From Neomesorhizobium albiziae (GTDB taxonomy: Bacteria; Pseudomonadota; Alphaproteobacteria; Rhizobiales; Rhizobiaceae), in contig NZ_FOSL01000006.1 of NCBI RefSeq assembly GCF_900114255.1, positions 186,001 to 250,000 on the forward strand: a stretch of 64,000 bases of DNA, in the 5' to 3' direction. The notes under the pieces were generated by a model. The model worked only from the letters and a program-made list of their open reading frames with translations, was not told where the DNA came from and did no database searches. Below, in pieces: positions 10,047 through 21,111 of the stretch (the stretch's first letter is position 1; every line of letters starts with the position of its first letter). A program made the translations under genes and the position numbers.

Positions 10047-11234
10047 TTACACCGCGACGCCGACGGGCTGCGGCGGGGCAATGCCGGCGCGCTGCTCGGC
10101 AAGGTAAGATGATAATGCCGTGACTGTCGCGACGATCATCGCCGCCACCCCGAGCAGGGGCAGGCTGCGATAGGAATAACCGGCGTTGAGCATCGTCGCG
10201 CCAGCGAAGGCTGCAAACGCGATACCGATGTTGAAGCCGGAGGGGATGAGCGACGAAGCGAGATTGGGCGCGTCGGCGGTCCAGCTGAGGATCCGGGTCT
10301 GGATCGGCGTGCCGATCGCGAAGTTGACGCCGCCCCAGACGGTAAGTGCTGCGATCATGGGCAGCGGGTAGGGGCTGACGAGATAGATCGCGGCCAGCAC
10401 GCAACCTTGCAGGATGAGCATGGTGATCAGCGACGGCATCAGCCTTGCGTCGGACAGCTTGCCGCCGATAAAGACCCCGAGCGTGGCGCCGATGCCGTTG
10501 AGCGCCAGCACCCACGGCACCAGACCAGCATCGAGGCCGGTGACCTGCTGCAGCAGCGGCGCGATGTAGGTGTAGGGCACGAACTGGCCGAGCATCAACA
10601 TCAGCATCAGGATGAGCGAGGTCCACACCTGCTGGCGTCCCAGCACCTTGACTTCGCTCAGCAACCCGGTGGACGGGGCCGAACTTCCCGCAGTGCGCGG
10701 CAACAGCGCGATCATGGCGATCATGGCGACGATGCCGAGCATGAACATCGCCCAGAAGGTCGAGCGCCAGCCCCAGACATTGCCGATGGCCGTGCCGGCG
10801 GGAACGCCGACGATACCGGAAACGGTCAGGCCGGCCAGGATCAGCGCCACGGCCATGCCGCGCTGGTCCTCGCGCACCAGGGAAACCGCCACCACCATGG
10901 CGACGCCGAAATAGGCACCGTGCGCCACCGCCACCGCCACCCGCAGCGACAGCATCGAGGCAAAATCCGGCGCCAGCGCACAAGCCGCCTGGCCGGCGCA
11001 GAAGACGACGATCAGGCCGAGCAGCAGCGTCTTGCGCGACAGCCTCGCGGTGACGAGCGTCAGCAGGGGGCCGCCGATGGCGATGCCGATCGCGTAGCCG
11101 GAAACCAGGTATCCGGCGGTGGGAATGGTGACACCCAGCCCCTCAGCCACCTGCGGCAGCACGCCGGCGATGACGAATTCGGTGGTGCCGAAAGCAAAGG
11201 CTGCGATGAACAGGGCAATGAGGGGAAGCGGCAT
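10047..11234 (-). CDS. MFS drug/sugar efflux transporter
   Basis: The 395-residue protein has about twelve membrane helices and begins MPLPLIALFIAAFAFGTTEF, the typical start of the DHA1 AraJ/PbuE/chloramphenicol-exporter group. An FVIAGVLPQVAEGLGV stretch follows, and an R-L-S-R-K loop sits between helices 2 and 3. The start at 11234 is preferred over 11303 because it matches the family. The exported compound is not known. It is probably monocistronic. Confidence 0.9.
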   Translation of the reverse strand: MPLPLIALFIAAFAFGTTEFVIAGVLPQVAEGLGVTIPTAGYLVSGYAIGIAIGGPLLTLVTARLSRKTLLLGLIVVFCAGQAACALAPDFASMLSLRVAVAVAHGAYFGVAMVVAVSLVREDQRGMAVALILAGLTVSGIVGVPAGTAIGNVWGWRSTFWAMFMLGIVAMIAMIALLPRTAGSSAPSTGLLSEVKVLGRQQVWTSLILMLMLMLGQFVPYTYIAPLLQQVTGLDAGLVPWVLALNGIGATLGVFIGGKLSDARLMPSLITMLILQGCVLAAIYLVSPYPLPMIAALTVWGGVNFAIGTPIQTRILSWTADAPNLASSLIPSGFNIGIAFAAFAGATMLNAGYSYRSLPLLGVAAMIVATVTALSSYLAEQRAGIAPPQPVGVAV

Positions 11235-11394
11235 GATTTCTTGGTGGCCGGATGATTGGCAGGATTGGCCAGAGATCACGGACGTCGCCGCCGGGCAATC
11301 CATAATATTTGGGCCAGGCTTTAGATTTTCTGCAGGGGATAAGGGTTGCTCAAACCCCTACAGATGGAAAGCGCGACGGCTCTTCCTTTGCCGC

Positions 11395-13059
11395 TCAGCT
11401 TGCCTGCAGCCGGGAGCCGCGCAGCAGGCCCTGTTCCTCGAGCACGGGGTAGGCGATGGAGGCGAGCAGCGAGTTGATCTGCTTCAGGTCGCGGATGGTG
11501 TCGAGGTGGATGGAGCTTGTCTCGACGCTTTTCGCCGTGCCTTCGCGCAGCCGCAGGAAGTGGCTCTGGCTCGCCTCTTTCTCCAGTGCCCTCAGCCTGT
11601 CCTTTTCCTCAACCAGCTGGCGCGCGGTTTCCGGGTCGCGCGAGACAAGCAGGTTGAAGGCCATGCGCGCGTTGGTCAGCACCGAGGCATGGAAGCGGCT
11701 CAGCTCGCGCCAGCCCTCTTCGGTGAATTCCAGGCCGCGGTCGAGCTTCTTCTGCACATGCGCCAGCATGTTGCGCACGATGATGTCGCCGACTTGCTCG
11801 AGTTTCACGCAGGCGCCGATCAGTTCCTGGTGATGCAGCGCTTCCGCCTCGGTGAGTTGGCGCGCGCTGATCTTGGCCAGATAGAGTTTTATCGCCTGAT
11901 GCTTCCTGTCGACGCGGTCGTCGAGCGCCGCCAATGCGGCGATCTTCTCGGCATCGGCCTTCTCGTAGAGTTCGATAATGCGCTTCAGCATGATCTCGAC
12001 CGTCTCGCAGACACGCACCACCTCGCGGGTGGCGTTGGCCAGCGCCTGCGACGGCGTGTCGAGCGCGCTTTCGTTGAGAGCGCTGAGCTCGGCGGCGGCG
12101 AGCGATTCCGCGGGATCGGGCGGCGTGCCCAACACGACGATCTTCTCCGACGCGCGGTAGATGAGGCCTGCCAGAGGAATGCCGGCGATCAGGATCAGGC
12201 AGTTGAACAGAATGTGCGCGTTGATGATCTGGTCGGGAACGGTGGAGCCTAGATAGGCGACCGGCGGTTTCGCCCAGGTGAAGGCGATCATCAGGATCAG
12301 CGATCCGGCGCCGCGCATCAGCAGGTTGCCGATCGGCACCACCCGCACGCCGGGCTCGGCGTGGCGCGTCAAGAGGGGCGCGATGACCGAGCTGCCGAGA
12401 TTGACGCCAAGCACAAGCACGACGCCGAGTTCCGGCGGGATGAAGCCGCGGCCGGCCAGCGTGACGAGCAGCAGCACGGCGGCGATGCTGGAATGGAAAA
12501 GCCAGGTGATGAACGCCGCAAGCAGGTAGGCGGTCACCGGGTCGGTCGAGAAATAATCGACGATCACCGGCAGCAGCCGGCTTTCACGCAGCGGTTCGGA
12601 AGCCTCGCCGATCATTTCGAGCGACAGGATCAACAGGCCGATGCCGACGAGGATGCGCCCGAACTGGCGCCAACTGCGCCGCTCGGTGGCCATGAACATC
12701 ATCGTGCCGGTGGCCAGGCAGATAGGCACCAGCAGGCTCAGGTCGAACGACAGAAGCTTGACGACCAGCGCCGAGCCGATTTCGGCGCCGCGCACGGCGA
12801 GCTGGCCCGACATGCCACTGACGATGCCCGCCCCCGCGAAGGAGCCGACCAGTAGCGTTACCGCCGTGGAGCTTTGCAGGGCGATCGAGAGGGCACACCC
12901 CGTCAGCACCGCCATGAAAGGGTTGCGCATCGTGGCGCGTAGCTTGTGCCGCAGCACGTCGCCATAAGCGCGCTCGACACCAGTCCTGACCATGCGCGTG
13001 GCCCAGAGCAACAGCGCGATGGCGCCGGCCAGATGCAGGAGAACGACGGAACCGCTCAT
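11395..13059 (-). CDS. Na/Pi cotransporter (NptA/PNaS family) with PhoU-like tail
   Basis: The 554-residue protein imports phosphate with sodium. Its membrane half has the paired repeats of the family (QSSTAVTLLVGSF and a second HSSIAAVLLLVTLAG). The C-terminal 220 residues are soluble and helical like PhoU, as in bacterial YjbB-type proteins. It begins MSGSVVLLHLAGAIALLLWA. The start codon overlaps the stop of a 32-codon upstream reading frame by ATGA, which suggests translational coupling. Confidence 0.9.
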   Translation of the reverse strand: MSGSVVLLHLAGAIALLLWATRMVRTGVERAYGDVLRHKLRATMRNPFMAVLTGCALSIALQSSTAVTLLVGSFAGAGIVSGMSGQLAVRGAEIGSALVVKLLSFDLSLLVPICLATGTMMFMATERRSWRQFGRILVGIGLLILSLEMIGEASEPLRESRLLPVIVDYFSTDPVTAYLLAAFITWLFHSSIAAVLLLVTLAGRGFIPPELGVVLVLGVNLGSSVIAPLLTRHAEPGVRVVPIGNLLMRGAGSLILMIAFTWAKPPVAYLGSTVPDQIINAHILFNCLILIAGIPLAGLIYRASEKIVVLGTPPDPAESLAAAELSALNESALDTPSQALANATREVVRVCETVEIMLKRIIELYEKADAEKIAALAALDDRVDRKHQAIKLYLAKISARQLTEAEALHHQELIGACVKLEQVGDIIVRNMLAHVQKKLDRGLEFTEEGWRELSRFHASVLTNARMAFNLLVSRDPETARQLVEEKDRLRALEKEASQSHFLRLREGTAKSVETSSIHLDTIRDLKQINSLLASIAYPVLEEQGLLRGSRLQAS

Positions 13060-13154
13060 TCGCCGATGCCGGACAGGCTGGATTCTACGTGCACGAAAAC
13101 GGGCGCGATGACGTCACGCAGTTTGGCGATATCTGAAAGGCGAATCAAGGTCAT
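13056..13154 (-). CDS. Possible small leader ORF before nptA-like gene
   Basis: An ATG at 13154 opens a 32-codon frame (MTLIRLSDIAKLRDVIAP, then FVHVESSLSGIGE) whose TGA overlaps the transporter ATG as ATGA. I recognise no family. The overlap is the main support; the Shine-Dalgarno is weak. The rest of the 13155-13422 interval shows no convincing gene. Confidence 0.3.
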   Translation of the reverse strand: MTLIRLSDIAKLRDVIAPVFVHVESSLSGIGE

Positions 13155-13422
13155 CGGTCCCAAGCATCTAATTTAGCCGGATAATAGTTTTCGTCCATAG
13201 AAGCCGGGCGTTTCATGCCGACGCAATGTGTCGGAAATGGATCGGGAATCGAGACGATTGCGCCGCCGACTGAGGGGAGCGATCAGCAGGATGACCGGGG
13301 CGACAGCACATTTGCAGGGTGTGTCGCTAGCATTGCCGGCGTGCCGGGTATTGATCAAACATGGACGAAGGCGGCTGGTGAAGGCCGCCTTCCATATCCG
13401 ATATCTCGGCAACTGGCGGTCT

Positions 13423-13758
13423 CTAACCAGCTTTCTTGTTCTTAAGCGTTTCCTGCATGAAATGACGCAGCACCGCGTTGATGCGGGTCTGATAGCCTTT
13501 GCCGGTCGCCTTGAAGAAATCGAGCACGTCGGAATCAAGCCTGATGGAGACAGGGTTCTTCGGCTGTGGATAGACTGCGACCGCCTTCGACCAATCGACG
13601 TCGATAAAATCTTTCCAGTCAGGATCGTCGCGCATCTGCGCTTCGATCTCTTCATCGGTCATCGCATCGACACGCGCCCAATCGGTGCGGCTGCCATCAC
13701 GCCGGATCCGTTCCTGAACTTCTTCTAGAGTAGTGGTGACGATATTCTGCTTGTTCAT
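13423..13758 (-). CDS. brnA: BrnA-type antitoxin
   Basis: The start at 13758 gives a 111-residue protein with a C-terminal ribbon-helix-helix (PVSIRLDSDVLDFFKATGKG, ending in HFMQETLKNKKAG) and a DDPDWKDFIDVDWSKA segment. Both are typical of BrnA antitoxins, which neutralise BrnT and repress the operon. Its ATG overlaps the annotated brnT stop as ATGA. A longer frame to 13848 lies entirely within brnT and is not needed. Confidence 0.85.
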   Translation of the reverse strand: MNKQNIVTTTLEEVQERIRRDGSRTDWARVDAMTDEEIEAQMRDDPDWKDFIDVDWSKAVAVYPQPKNPVSIRLDSDVLDFFKATGKGYQTRINAVLRHFMQETLKNKKAG

Positions 13759-14018
13759 AATCTCGAGCCGCCCTTGCGGATATGATCCGGCATTTCTCGC
13801 CGCGCATGGTATAAAATGACGGCAATTATTCGGCCGGAAGAGGGGCATATCGCCAGCGTGCGGACTTCTCCGTTTCTGTCGGATCGTGCTTCGAGGTGCG
13901 GTTGCGAAAGCGCAATCAGCGCCTCGTCGAAGTCGATGCCGTGCTTCTTGATGTTCTGTCGTTCTTTCTCAACGTCCCACTCGAATTCATTGAATTCCAG
14001 CTTTTCGATGCGTCGCAT
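13755..14018 (-). CDS. brnT: BrnT-type RNase toxin, probably frameshifted at its C-terminus
   Basis: The 87-residue frame has the BrnT start (FEWDVEKERQNIKKHGIDFDEA) and central strands, which as a family form a RelE-like ribonuclease. The last 24 residues do not fit the family. In the next frame, dropping one base of the four-base A run at 13813-13816, the sequence reads AVIYTMRGEKCRIISARAA then RDYEQAEY, the expected BrnT ending. The toxin is therefore probably disrupted, or the base call is wrong. Partner of brnA downstream. Confidence 0.75.
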   Translation of the reverse strand: MRRIEKLEFNEFEWDVEKERQNIKKHGIDFDEALIALSQPHLEARSDRNGEVRTLAICPSSGRIIAVILYHARREMPDHIRKGGSRL

Positions 14019-14123
14019 GAAATGGCCCTAAGCCGCTGGTTTCGTAAGCGAGTTTCATGAGTCGATCCTCTCGGCGGTCATCGACCTCACCACGATCACA
14101 GCAGGCTTAGATCGGGAACGCCT

Positions 14124-14133
14124 TGTATATACA
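14124..14133. promoter_or_regulatory. Palindrome upstream of brnTA, possible BrnA operator
   Basis: The 10-bp perfect palindrome TGTATATACA lies 106 bp upstream of brnT and 106 bp upstream of dnaG. Ribbon-helix-helix antitoxins bind such AT-rich inverted repeats, so autoregulation is possible; the distance is larger than usual. The rest of 14019-14238 holds no gene. Confidence 0.3.
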
Positions 14134-14238
14134 CTTGTATGCCCACCGCCGCAACCCTGTGAAAACCGGGCATGGTTTGCATTAAGGGTCGTGCGGCCTG
14201 CTTGGCATGTCTATATGGAAGTGAAACGAGCTTCATTC

Positions 14239-16179
14239 ATGCGCTTCCCACCCTCCTTTCTCGACGAGATACGCGACCGCGTGCCGATTTCGGCGGTGAT
14301 CGGCGCGCACGTCTCGTGGGACAAGCGCAAGACCAATGCGCCGCGCGGCGACTACTGGGCGTGCTGCCCGTTCCATGGCGAAAAGTCGCCGTCGTTCCAC
14401 TGCGAAGACCGCAAAGGCCGCTACCACTGCTTCGGCTGCGGCGTGTCCGGCGACCACTTCAAATTCCTGACCGAGCTTGACGGGATGAGCTTTCCGGAGG
14501 CGGTGGAGAAGATTGCCGACATGGCCGGAGTGCCGATGCCGGCGCGCGACGAGCAGGCGGAGCGGCGAGAAAGGGAACGCGCCTCGCTGCACGACGTCAT
14601 GGAACTGGCGACGAAGTTCTTCCAGGACCAGCTGCAGTCGGCGGCCGGCGCCAAGGCGCGCTCCTATCTGCGCGAGCGCGGGTTGACGCCGGCAACCCAG
14701 CAGGCGTGCCGGCTGGGCTATGCGCCGGAAAGCCGCAACGCGCTCAAGGAATTCCTGGCCGGCAAGGGCGTGCCGAAGGCCGATATCGAAGCCTGCGGCC
14801 TCGTCCGGCACGGCGACGACATCGCGGTCTCCTACGACTGGTTCCGCGACCGCATCATGTACCCGATCCCGGATTCGCGTGGCCGCATCATCGCTTTCGG
14901 CGGTCGTGCCCTGGCGCCCGATGCGCTGGCCAAATACATGAACTCGCCCGACACAGAGCTCTTCCACAAAGGCAACGTGCTCTACAATTTCGCCCGCGCC
15001 AGGAAGGCCCAGCAGAAGGACGGCACGGTCATCGTCGTCGAGGGCTATATGGACGTGATCGCGCTGGCGCAGGCCGGTTTCGAAAACGCTGTGGCGCCGC
15101 TCGGCACCGCGCTCACCGAAAACCAGCTCGAGCTTTTGTGGCGCATGACCGGCGAGCCGTTGCTGTGTTTCGACGGCGACAAGGCGGGGTTGAAGGCGGC
15201 GTGGCGGGCGGCCGACCTGGCGCTGCCGATGATCCAGGCCGGCCGCACGGTGCGTTTCGCGCTGCTGCCCGAAGGCAAGGACCCCGACGATCTGGTGCGG
15301 GAAGGCGGGCCGGAGGCGTTCCGCCAGGTGCAGGCCGAGGCAAAGCCGCTCGCCGATCTTCTGTGGCTGCGCGAGACTTCCGGCGGCGTCTTCGATACGC
15401 CGGAGCGACGGGCCGAACTTGAGAAGACGCTGCGCGAGCTGACCAGCCGCATCCGCGACGAAAGCGTGCGTTATCACTACCAACAGGAAATGCGCGAGCG
15501 GGTGCTGGCCTTCTTCGGCAGCCAGCGCAGGCCGCAGGGGCAGGGAGAGCGCGGCAAGGGTTCTTTCGGCAAAGGCGGCGAACGCGGCCAGTGGGGCAAG
15601 GGCGGGCCGGGCGCGGTGGCGGGTCGTCTGGCAGTGTCCGACAGCCTGGCCCGCTCGGCGCTGGTGAAACGCGCCGGCGGCATCATGCCCCTGCGCGAGA
15701 CCGCCCTTATCGTTGCGCTGGTCAACCATCCCACCCTGGTTGATGAGAATTTCGACGTGGTCGAATGCCTCGACCTCGTCCACACCGACTTGCGGCAATT
15801 GCACGCAGCGCTGATCGATGCGCTGGCGCACCAGGTCGCGCATGACCGCGACGCTGTGGTGCAAGCGCTTGAAGCGGCAGGACTTTCGGAAGCCTGGGAG
15901 CGGGCGGTCAGCCTTGTTCGGCGGGCGCGCCTGTGGCCGGCGCTGGAAGACGCCGCCCTTGACGACGCCCGCGAGGCCTTCGCCCAGGCGCTTCACTTGC
16001 ACCGCAGCGCACGCACCCTACATAGAGAGCTGAAGGCAGCCGAGGTGGCACTGGCAACCGACCCGACAGACGAAAACTACCGTCACATGCTGGAAATACA
16101 GGCGCAGTTTCGCGACGCGCAGGCCACGGAAGCGCTGATCGAAGGCTTCGGCATACCGTCTGGACGGGCAAACCGGTGA
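14239..16179 (+). CDS. dnaG: DNA primase
   Basis: The 646-residue primase makes RNA primers for replication. MRFPPSFLDEIRDRVPIS is the standard N-terminus, so the ATG at 14239 is chosen over 14191. The zinc-binding domain has C42/C43-P-F-H46 and C64-F-G-C67. The Toprim core follows with VVEGYMDVIALAQ and CFDGDKAGLKAA. The C-terminal region, after a Gly/Lys-rich linker near residue 435, is the DnaB-interacting helicase-binding domain. It sits directly before rpoD, the conserved macromolecular-synthesis arrangement. Confidence 0.97.
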   Translation: MRFPPSFLDEIRDRVPISAVIGAHVSWDKRKTNAPRGDYWACCPFHGEKSPSFHCEDRKGRYHCFGCGVSGDHFKFLTELDGMSFPEAVEKIADMAGVPMPARDEQAERRERERASLHDVMELATKFFQDQLQSAAGAKARSYLRERGLTPATQQACRLGYAPESRNALKEFLAGKGVPKADIEACGLVRHGDDIAVSYDWFRDRIMYPIPDSRGRIIAFGGRALAPDALAKYMNSPDTELFHKGNVLYNFARARKAQQKDGTVIVVEGYMDVIALAQAGFENAVAPLGTALTENQLELLWRMTGEPLLCFDGDKAGLKAAWRAADLALPMIQAGRTVRFALLPEGKDPDDLVREGGPEAFRQVQAEAKPLADLLWLRETSGGVFDTPERRAELEKTLRELTSRIRDESVRYHYQQEMRERVLAFFGSQRRPQGQGERGKGSFGKGGERGQWGKGGPGAVAGRLAVSDSLARSALVKRAGGIMPLRETALIVALVNHPTLVDENFDVVECLDLVHTDLRQLHAALIDALAHQVAHDRDAVVQALEAAGLSEAWERAVSLVRRARLWPALEDAALDDAREAFAQALHLHRSARTLHRELKAAEVALATDPTDENYRHMLEIQAQFRDAQATEALIEGFGIPSGRANR

Positions 16180-16481
16180 TTCTGAGCAATTGATTCGCTT
16201 TTTTGTTGCGAATCGTGCCAGAGCCGCTTGACCTTCCGTCGGAATGACGGAATCAGGACGATTCGAAAAGGTTAACCTGCGGCATTGCCCGCACCCAACA
16301 ACACGGGACGGAGCGCTGATCACTGGACGGGCGGGCGGCCCGCCCCAGATATCAGGGTTAATCGGGCTTTAACGCACGGCGAGTACTCGCGTCAAAAGCG
16401 GGTGCGAATGCTTCGCTTGATTTGCCCGGTTACAGGAGCACCGGCTCCGCTCAAAACTCCGGCCCTTGGAGAAAGCAAAGA
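16180..16481 (+). other. dnaG-rpoD intergenic region
   Basis: About 300 bp without a gene. It presumably carries the rpoD promoter and 5' leader, but I see no motif I would name with confidence. GGAGAAAG at 16468-16475 is the rpoD ribosome binding site. Confidence 0.5.
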
Positions 16482-18518
<2,037 letters not shown>

Positions 18519-18528
18519 GACAAACTGA

Positions 18529-18556
18529 AAAGCCCGGCATTGCCGGGCTTTTTTGT
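18529..18556 (+). terminator. Rho-independent terminator of rpoD
   Basis: An inverted repeat AGCCCGGCA/TGCCGGGCT with a minimal loop is followed by a T run, 10 bp after the rpoD stop. Confidence 0.9.
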
Positions 18557-18584
18557 TTGTTCGAGTGGGATGAGACGACAGGAC

Positions 18585-19244
18585 TCAGAAAAGGCCCGGG
18601 ATGAGCCGCCAGGTGCGACGGCAATAGGCGTCGTACTCGGCGCCGAAATGCCCGCGCAACAGGCGTTCTTCCGACGTGATGCGTGCGAGCAGGGGTGGGA
18701 CGGTAAGCGCGGTCAGCAATACGCCGACGCCTGAGCGAAATGCGAGTGCCCAGCCGAGCGAGTTGACCAGCAGGCCGAGATAGCTGGGATTGCGGATGAC
18801 GGAATAGATGCCTGACGTAACCAGGCTGTGCCCAGGCTGGATGGCAACCAGCCCGCTGAAACGATTGCCGAGCACGAAGACGGGCCAAAGACGCAAGACG
18901 CCGCCGACGGCGAACAGCACGACGCCGATCCAGCGAACGGTATCGCCGTCGATGGTCCAGAAGTCGATGCGATCGGTGTAGGCCGGCAGGAAGGCGTTGA
19001 GCAGGCCGATCACGCCAAAGGCTACGAGCACCCAGCGGTTGGAGCGGTCCTCCTGCTCGCCGGGACTGAGGTTCCCCCCGCTGAACAAGGCTGCGGCCAA
19101 CAGTACGATGGTGAGGAAGGCTATTGCGGTTCGCGCCGGGTCGGCAAAGAACGTGGCGACGCCACCCGCGCCGATGATCGCGAGCCCGAGGCTGGCCAAA
19201 GTGCCCGCAATGGCAAACAGTGCAAGTCTCCAGGTAGATGCCAT
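18585..19244 (-). CDS. Isoprenylcysteine carboxyl methyltransferase-like membrane protein
   Basis: The start at 19244 has GGAGG upstream and yields 219 residues beginning MASTWRLALFAIAG. There are about five membrane helices. The C-terminal half has the ICMT/PEMT signature SGIYSVIRNPSYLGLLV and an E-E-R-L-L-RGHFGAEYDAYCRRTWRLIP tail. Bacterial members methylate small lipids or unknown substrates using S-adenosylmethionine. It converges on rpoD from the far side of its terminator. Confidence 0.82.
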   Translation of the reverse strand: MASTWRLALFAIAGTLASLGLAIIGAGGVATFFADPARTAIAFLTIVLLAAALFSGGNLSPGEQEDRSNRWVLVAFGVIGLLNAFLPAYTDRIDFWTIDGDTVRWIGVVLFAVGGVLRLWPVFVLGNRFSGLVAIQPGHSLVTSGIYSVIRNPSYLGLLVNSLGWALAFRSGVGVLLTALTVPPLLARITSEERLLRGHFGAEYDAYCRRTWRLIPGLF

Positions 19245-19450
19245 GGCAGCCTCCGTTCCGGCGCCCGACCTTAGCAGAAAGCGCCGGTAACGGCAGCGGG
19301 TGGACGACCGCTGGTGGAAGTCGACTGCCGCGCTCTGGCGGGCGCCTCGCTGCAGGTTCATACTGGAATGCGGGTTCGCGCGGGGAGCGACGATCCCGGT
19401 GCCGGGCCAGCGAAAGCCTGTGCGTCACGGCATCGGAAGGGAGGTGCGAC

Positions 19451-19744
19451 GTGACAACATACATCATGTTGGTCAACTGGACTGAAGTGGGCGTGAAGAA
19501 TGTTCGCGACTCGCCCAAGCGTCTCGACGGGGCCAAGAAGGCACTGGCCGATATGGGTGGTTCCTTCAAGGCGTTCTACCTGACCATGGGTGATTGCGAC
19601 ATGGTGGCGGTCTGCGAGGCGCCGGACGATGCCGTGATGGCGCGTTTCACGCTGGGGCTCGGCATGGCCGGCAACGTGCGCACCCGCACGCTGAAGGCGT
19701 TTCCGGAGGCGGCCTATCGCGAGATCATCAACTCGCTCGGCTGA
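19451..19744 (+). CDS. GYD-domain protein
   Basis: GTG at 19451, preceded by GGAGG, starts a 97-residue protein that matches the GYD family end to end: MTTYIMLVNWTEVGVKNVRD at the start, then FKAFYLTMGDCDMVAVCEAP and a final TRTLKAFPEAAYREI. The family has a small ferredoxin-like fold and no assigned biochemical role. A longer frame to 19238 is an artefact. Confidence 0.88.
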   Translation: MTTYIMLVNWTEVGVKNVRDSPKRLDGAKKALADMGGSFKAFYLTMGDCDMVAVCEAPDDAVMARFTLGLGMAGNVRTRTLKAFPEAAYREIINSLG

Positions 19745-19836
19745 TGTCGCGAGACGGGCTATGCCAGGAGCCCGTGCAGGAAGGGCAAAGGGCGTCAAAA
19801 GGCGCCCTTTGCGTTTTCTGAAAATCTGGCAGACCC

Positions 19837-20412
19837 CTATCGGGTCGGTGCCGGGTAGCGTTCCCAGAAGCCTTGGCTGGGCTCGATCTGCTCGACGACG
19901 TCAACCAGGACGCCCGCGGGATCGCGGGTCATGAAGCGGCGCTGGCCCCAATCCTCGTCGGTCAGCGGATGCACGATCGGTGCACCGTCGCCGCTCAGTT
20001 TATCGAAAAGGCTTCTGGCGTCGGCGACCTCTACGGTGAGGATCATGCCGCGGCCGTCGAAAACTTCCGGGCCTGGCGGGTTCGACGGGTGTTCCGGGCT
20101 CATGAAGGCAAGTGTTGCGCCGCGCGTCTCGCCGTCCGCCGGGCCTGAGAGATAGACGAACCAGCTTGCCTCGAAGAGCACCTCGAAGCCGAAATGCCTG
20201 ACGTAGAAGTCGCGCGCCTCGAAAAGGGCGGGCGTGGTGATCAGCGGATAAAGATCGCGGACGCGCATCGTTTGTTCCTCTTTCTGCGTGTTGGATTTTT
20301 CGTTTGCCGAAGTGCTCCCGACAGTCAGCGCGGTTGCGAGCAGCAGGCAGGAAGCGAAGCCGGCAAGTGCGCGAAAACCCCCTCCGACCGATTGTATAGG
20401 GTTTCCCTTCAT
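19837..20412 (-). CDS. VOC (glyoxalase/bleomycin-resistance) protein with signal-like N-terminus
   Basis: The VOC domain starts at MRVRDLYPLITTPALFEARD (ATG 20268) and ends PSQGFWERYPAPTR, a single-domain glyoxalase fold. The frame extends in-register to ATG 20412 (GGAG six bases upstream), adding a convincing export signal: KGNPIQSVGGGFRALAGF, then a hydrophobic core and cleavage-like STSA. A second Shine-Dalgarno (AGAGGAA) precedes 20268, so both forms are possible. The TetR operator at 20463 favours the longer one. The short form would be 143 residues. Confidence 0.78.
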   Translation of the reverse strand: MKGNPIQSVGGGFRALAGFASCLLLATALTVGSTSANEKSNTQKEEQTMRVRDLYPLITTPALFEARDFYVRHFGFEVLFEASWFVYLSGPADGETRGATLAFMSPEHPSNPPGPEVFDGRGMILTVEVADARSLFDKLSGDGAPIVHPLTDEDWGQRRFMTRDPAGVLVDVVEQIEPSQGFWERYPAPTR

Positions 20413-20462
20413 GGCCATCTCCATTCGTGTTTGAGCGTTGCGCGTAATGGCTTTCATAAAAT

Positions 20463-20479
20463 ATACAGACTGCATGTAT
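20463..20479. promoter_or_regulatory. TetR-type operator before VOC gene
   Basis: ATACAGACTGCATGTAT is the reverse complement of the operator consensus seen twice at the tetR promoter (23412 and 23441), with one central base differing. It lies 51 bp upstream of the VOC start at 20412 and overlaps the spacer of a plausible promoter. Confidence 0.7.
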
Positions 20480-20640
20480 GCAAGTAGAGAAATGTGAAAT
20501 GCAGGACATGCGCAAGGCTTTGCTGACACTCCGTTGTCAGCAGCAGAATCGCAGATAGGAGATTGGCGAAGCGCATCGATATCTCGACGCAGCATTGCGA
20601 AGCGGCTAATTTGGAGCAGCGCAATCTGCGAGGCTTCCCG

Positions 20641-20928
20641 ATGTCTTTTCTGAAACGATTGTTCGGCGGCGGCGGCGAATCGGCGGGTGCCGAGCCTGCG
20701 GTTGCAGCCGAGGCCGAGCACAAGGGTTTCACGATCCGCGCCACGCCGTTCAAGGAAGGCGGCCAGTTCCAGACATGCGGCGTCGTCGCCAAGGAAATCG
20801 GCGGCGTGGTCAAGGAACACAAATTCATCCGCGCCGACCGCTTCGCGACGATGGACGACGCAATCCAGGTTTCGTTGTCCAAGGGCCGGCAATTGATCGA
20901 TGAACAGGGCGACCGGCTGTTTAGCTGA
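20641..20928 (+). CDS. HlyU-family protein
   Basis: The 95-residue protein from ATG 20641 (MSFLKRLFGGGGESAG) has the HlyU domain core KGFTIRATPFKEGGQFQTCG and ends ISKGRQ-like SLSKGRQLIDEQGDRLF. HlyU proteins are described as transcriptional activators in vibrios; in rhizobia the role is unassigned. A longer frame from 20563 runs through non-conserved sequence. Confidence 0.82.
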   Translation: MSFLKRLFGGGGESAGAEPAVAAEAEHKGFTIRATPFKEGGQFQTCGVVAKEIGGVVKEHKFIRADRFATMDDAIQVSLSKGRQLIDEQGDRLFS

Positions 20929-21111
20929 GCGTCTCGCTTACGCCTTCTTGGGCTGTGTGGTGGACGAAATCCCGGTGTGGCGGAGAAGGCTATCCATAGC
21001 TGCGGAAGCGCTTTTTTAAACCTGGTCCGGTAGCGGCTGATTTCCAAAAGCGAAGCGCCGCGGGAGCGGAATGTGGAGCGCAACCCAGGGCAGCGCTCCA
21101 CATTCAAGATA

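Noticed and set aside
14233-16002. 589-codon minus-strand frame
   Set aside because: Antisense to dnaG with no recognisable domain.
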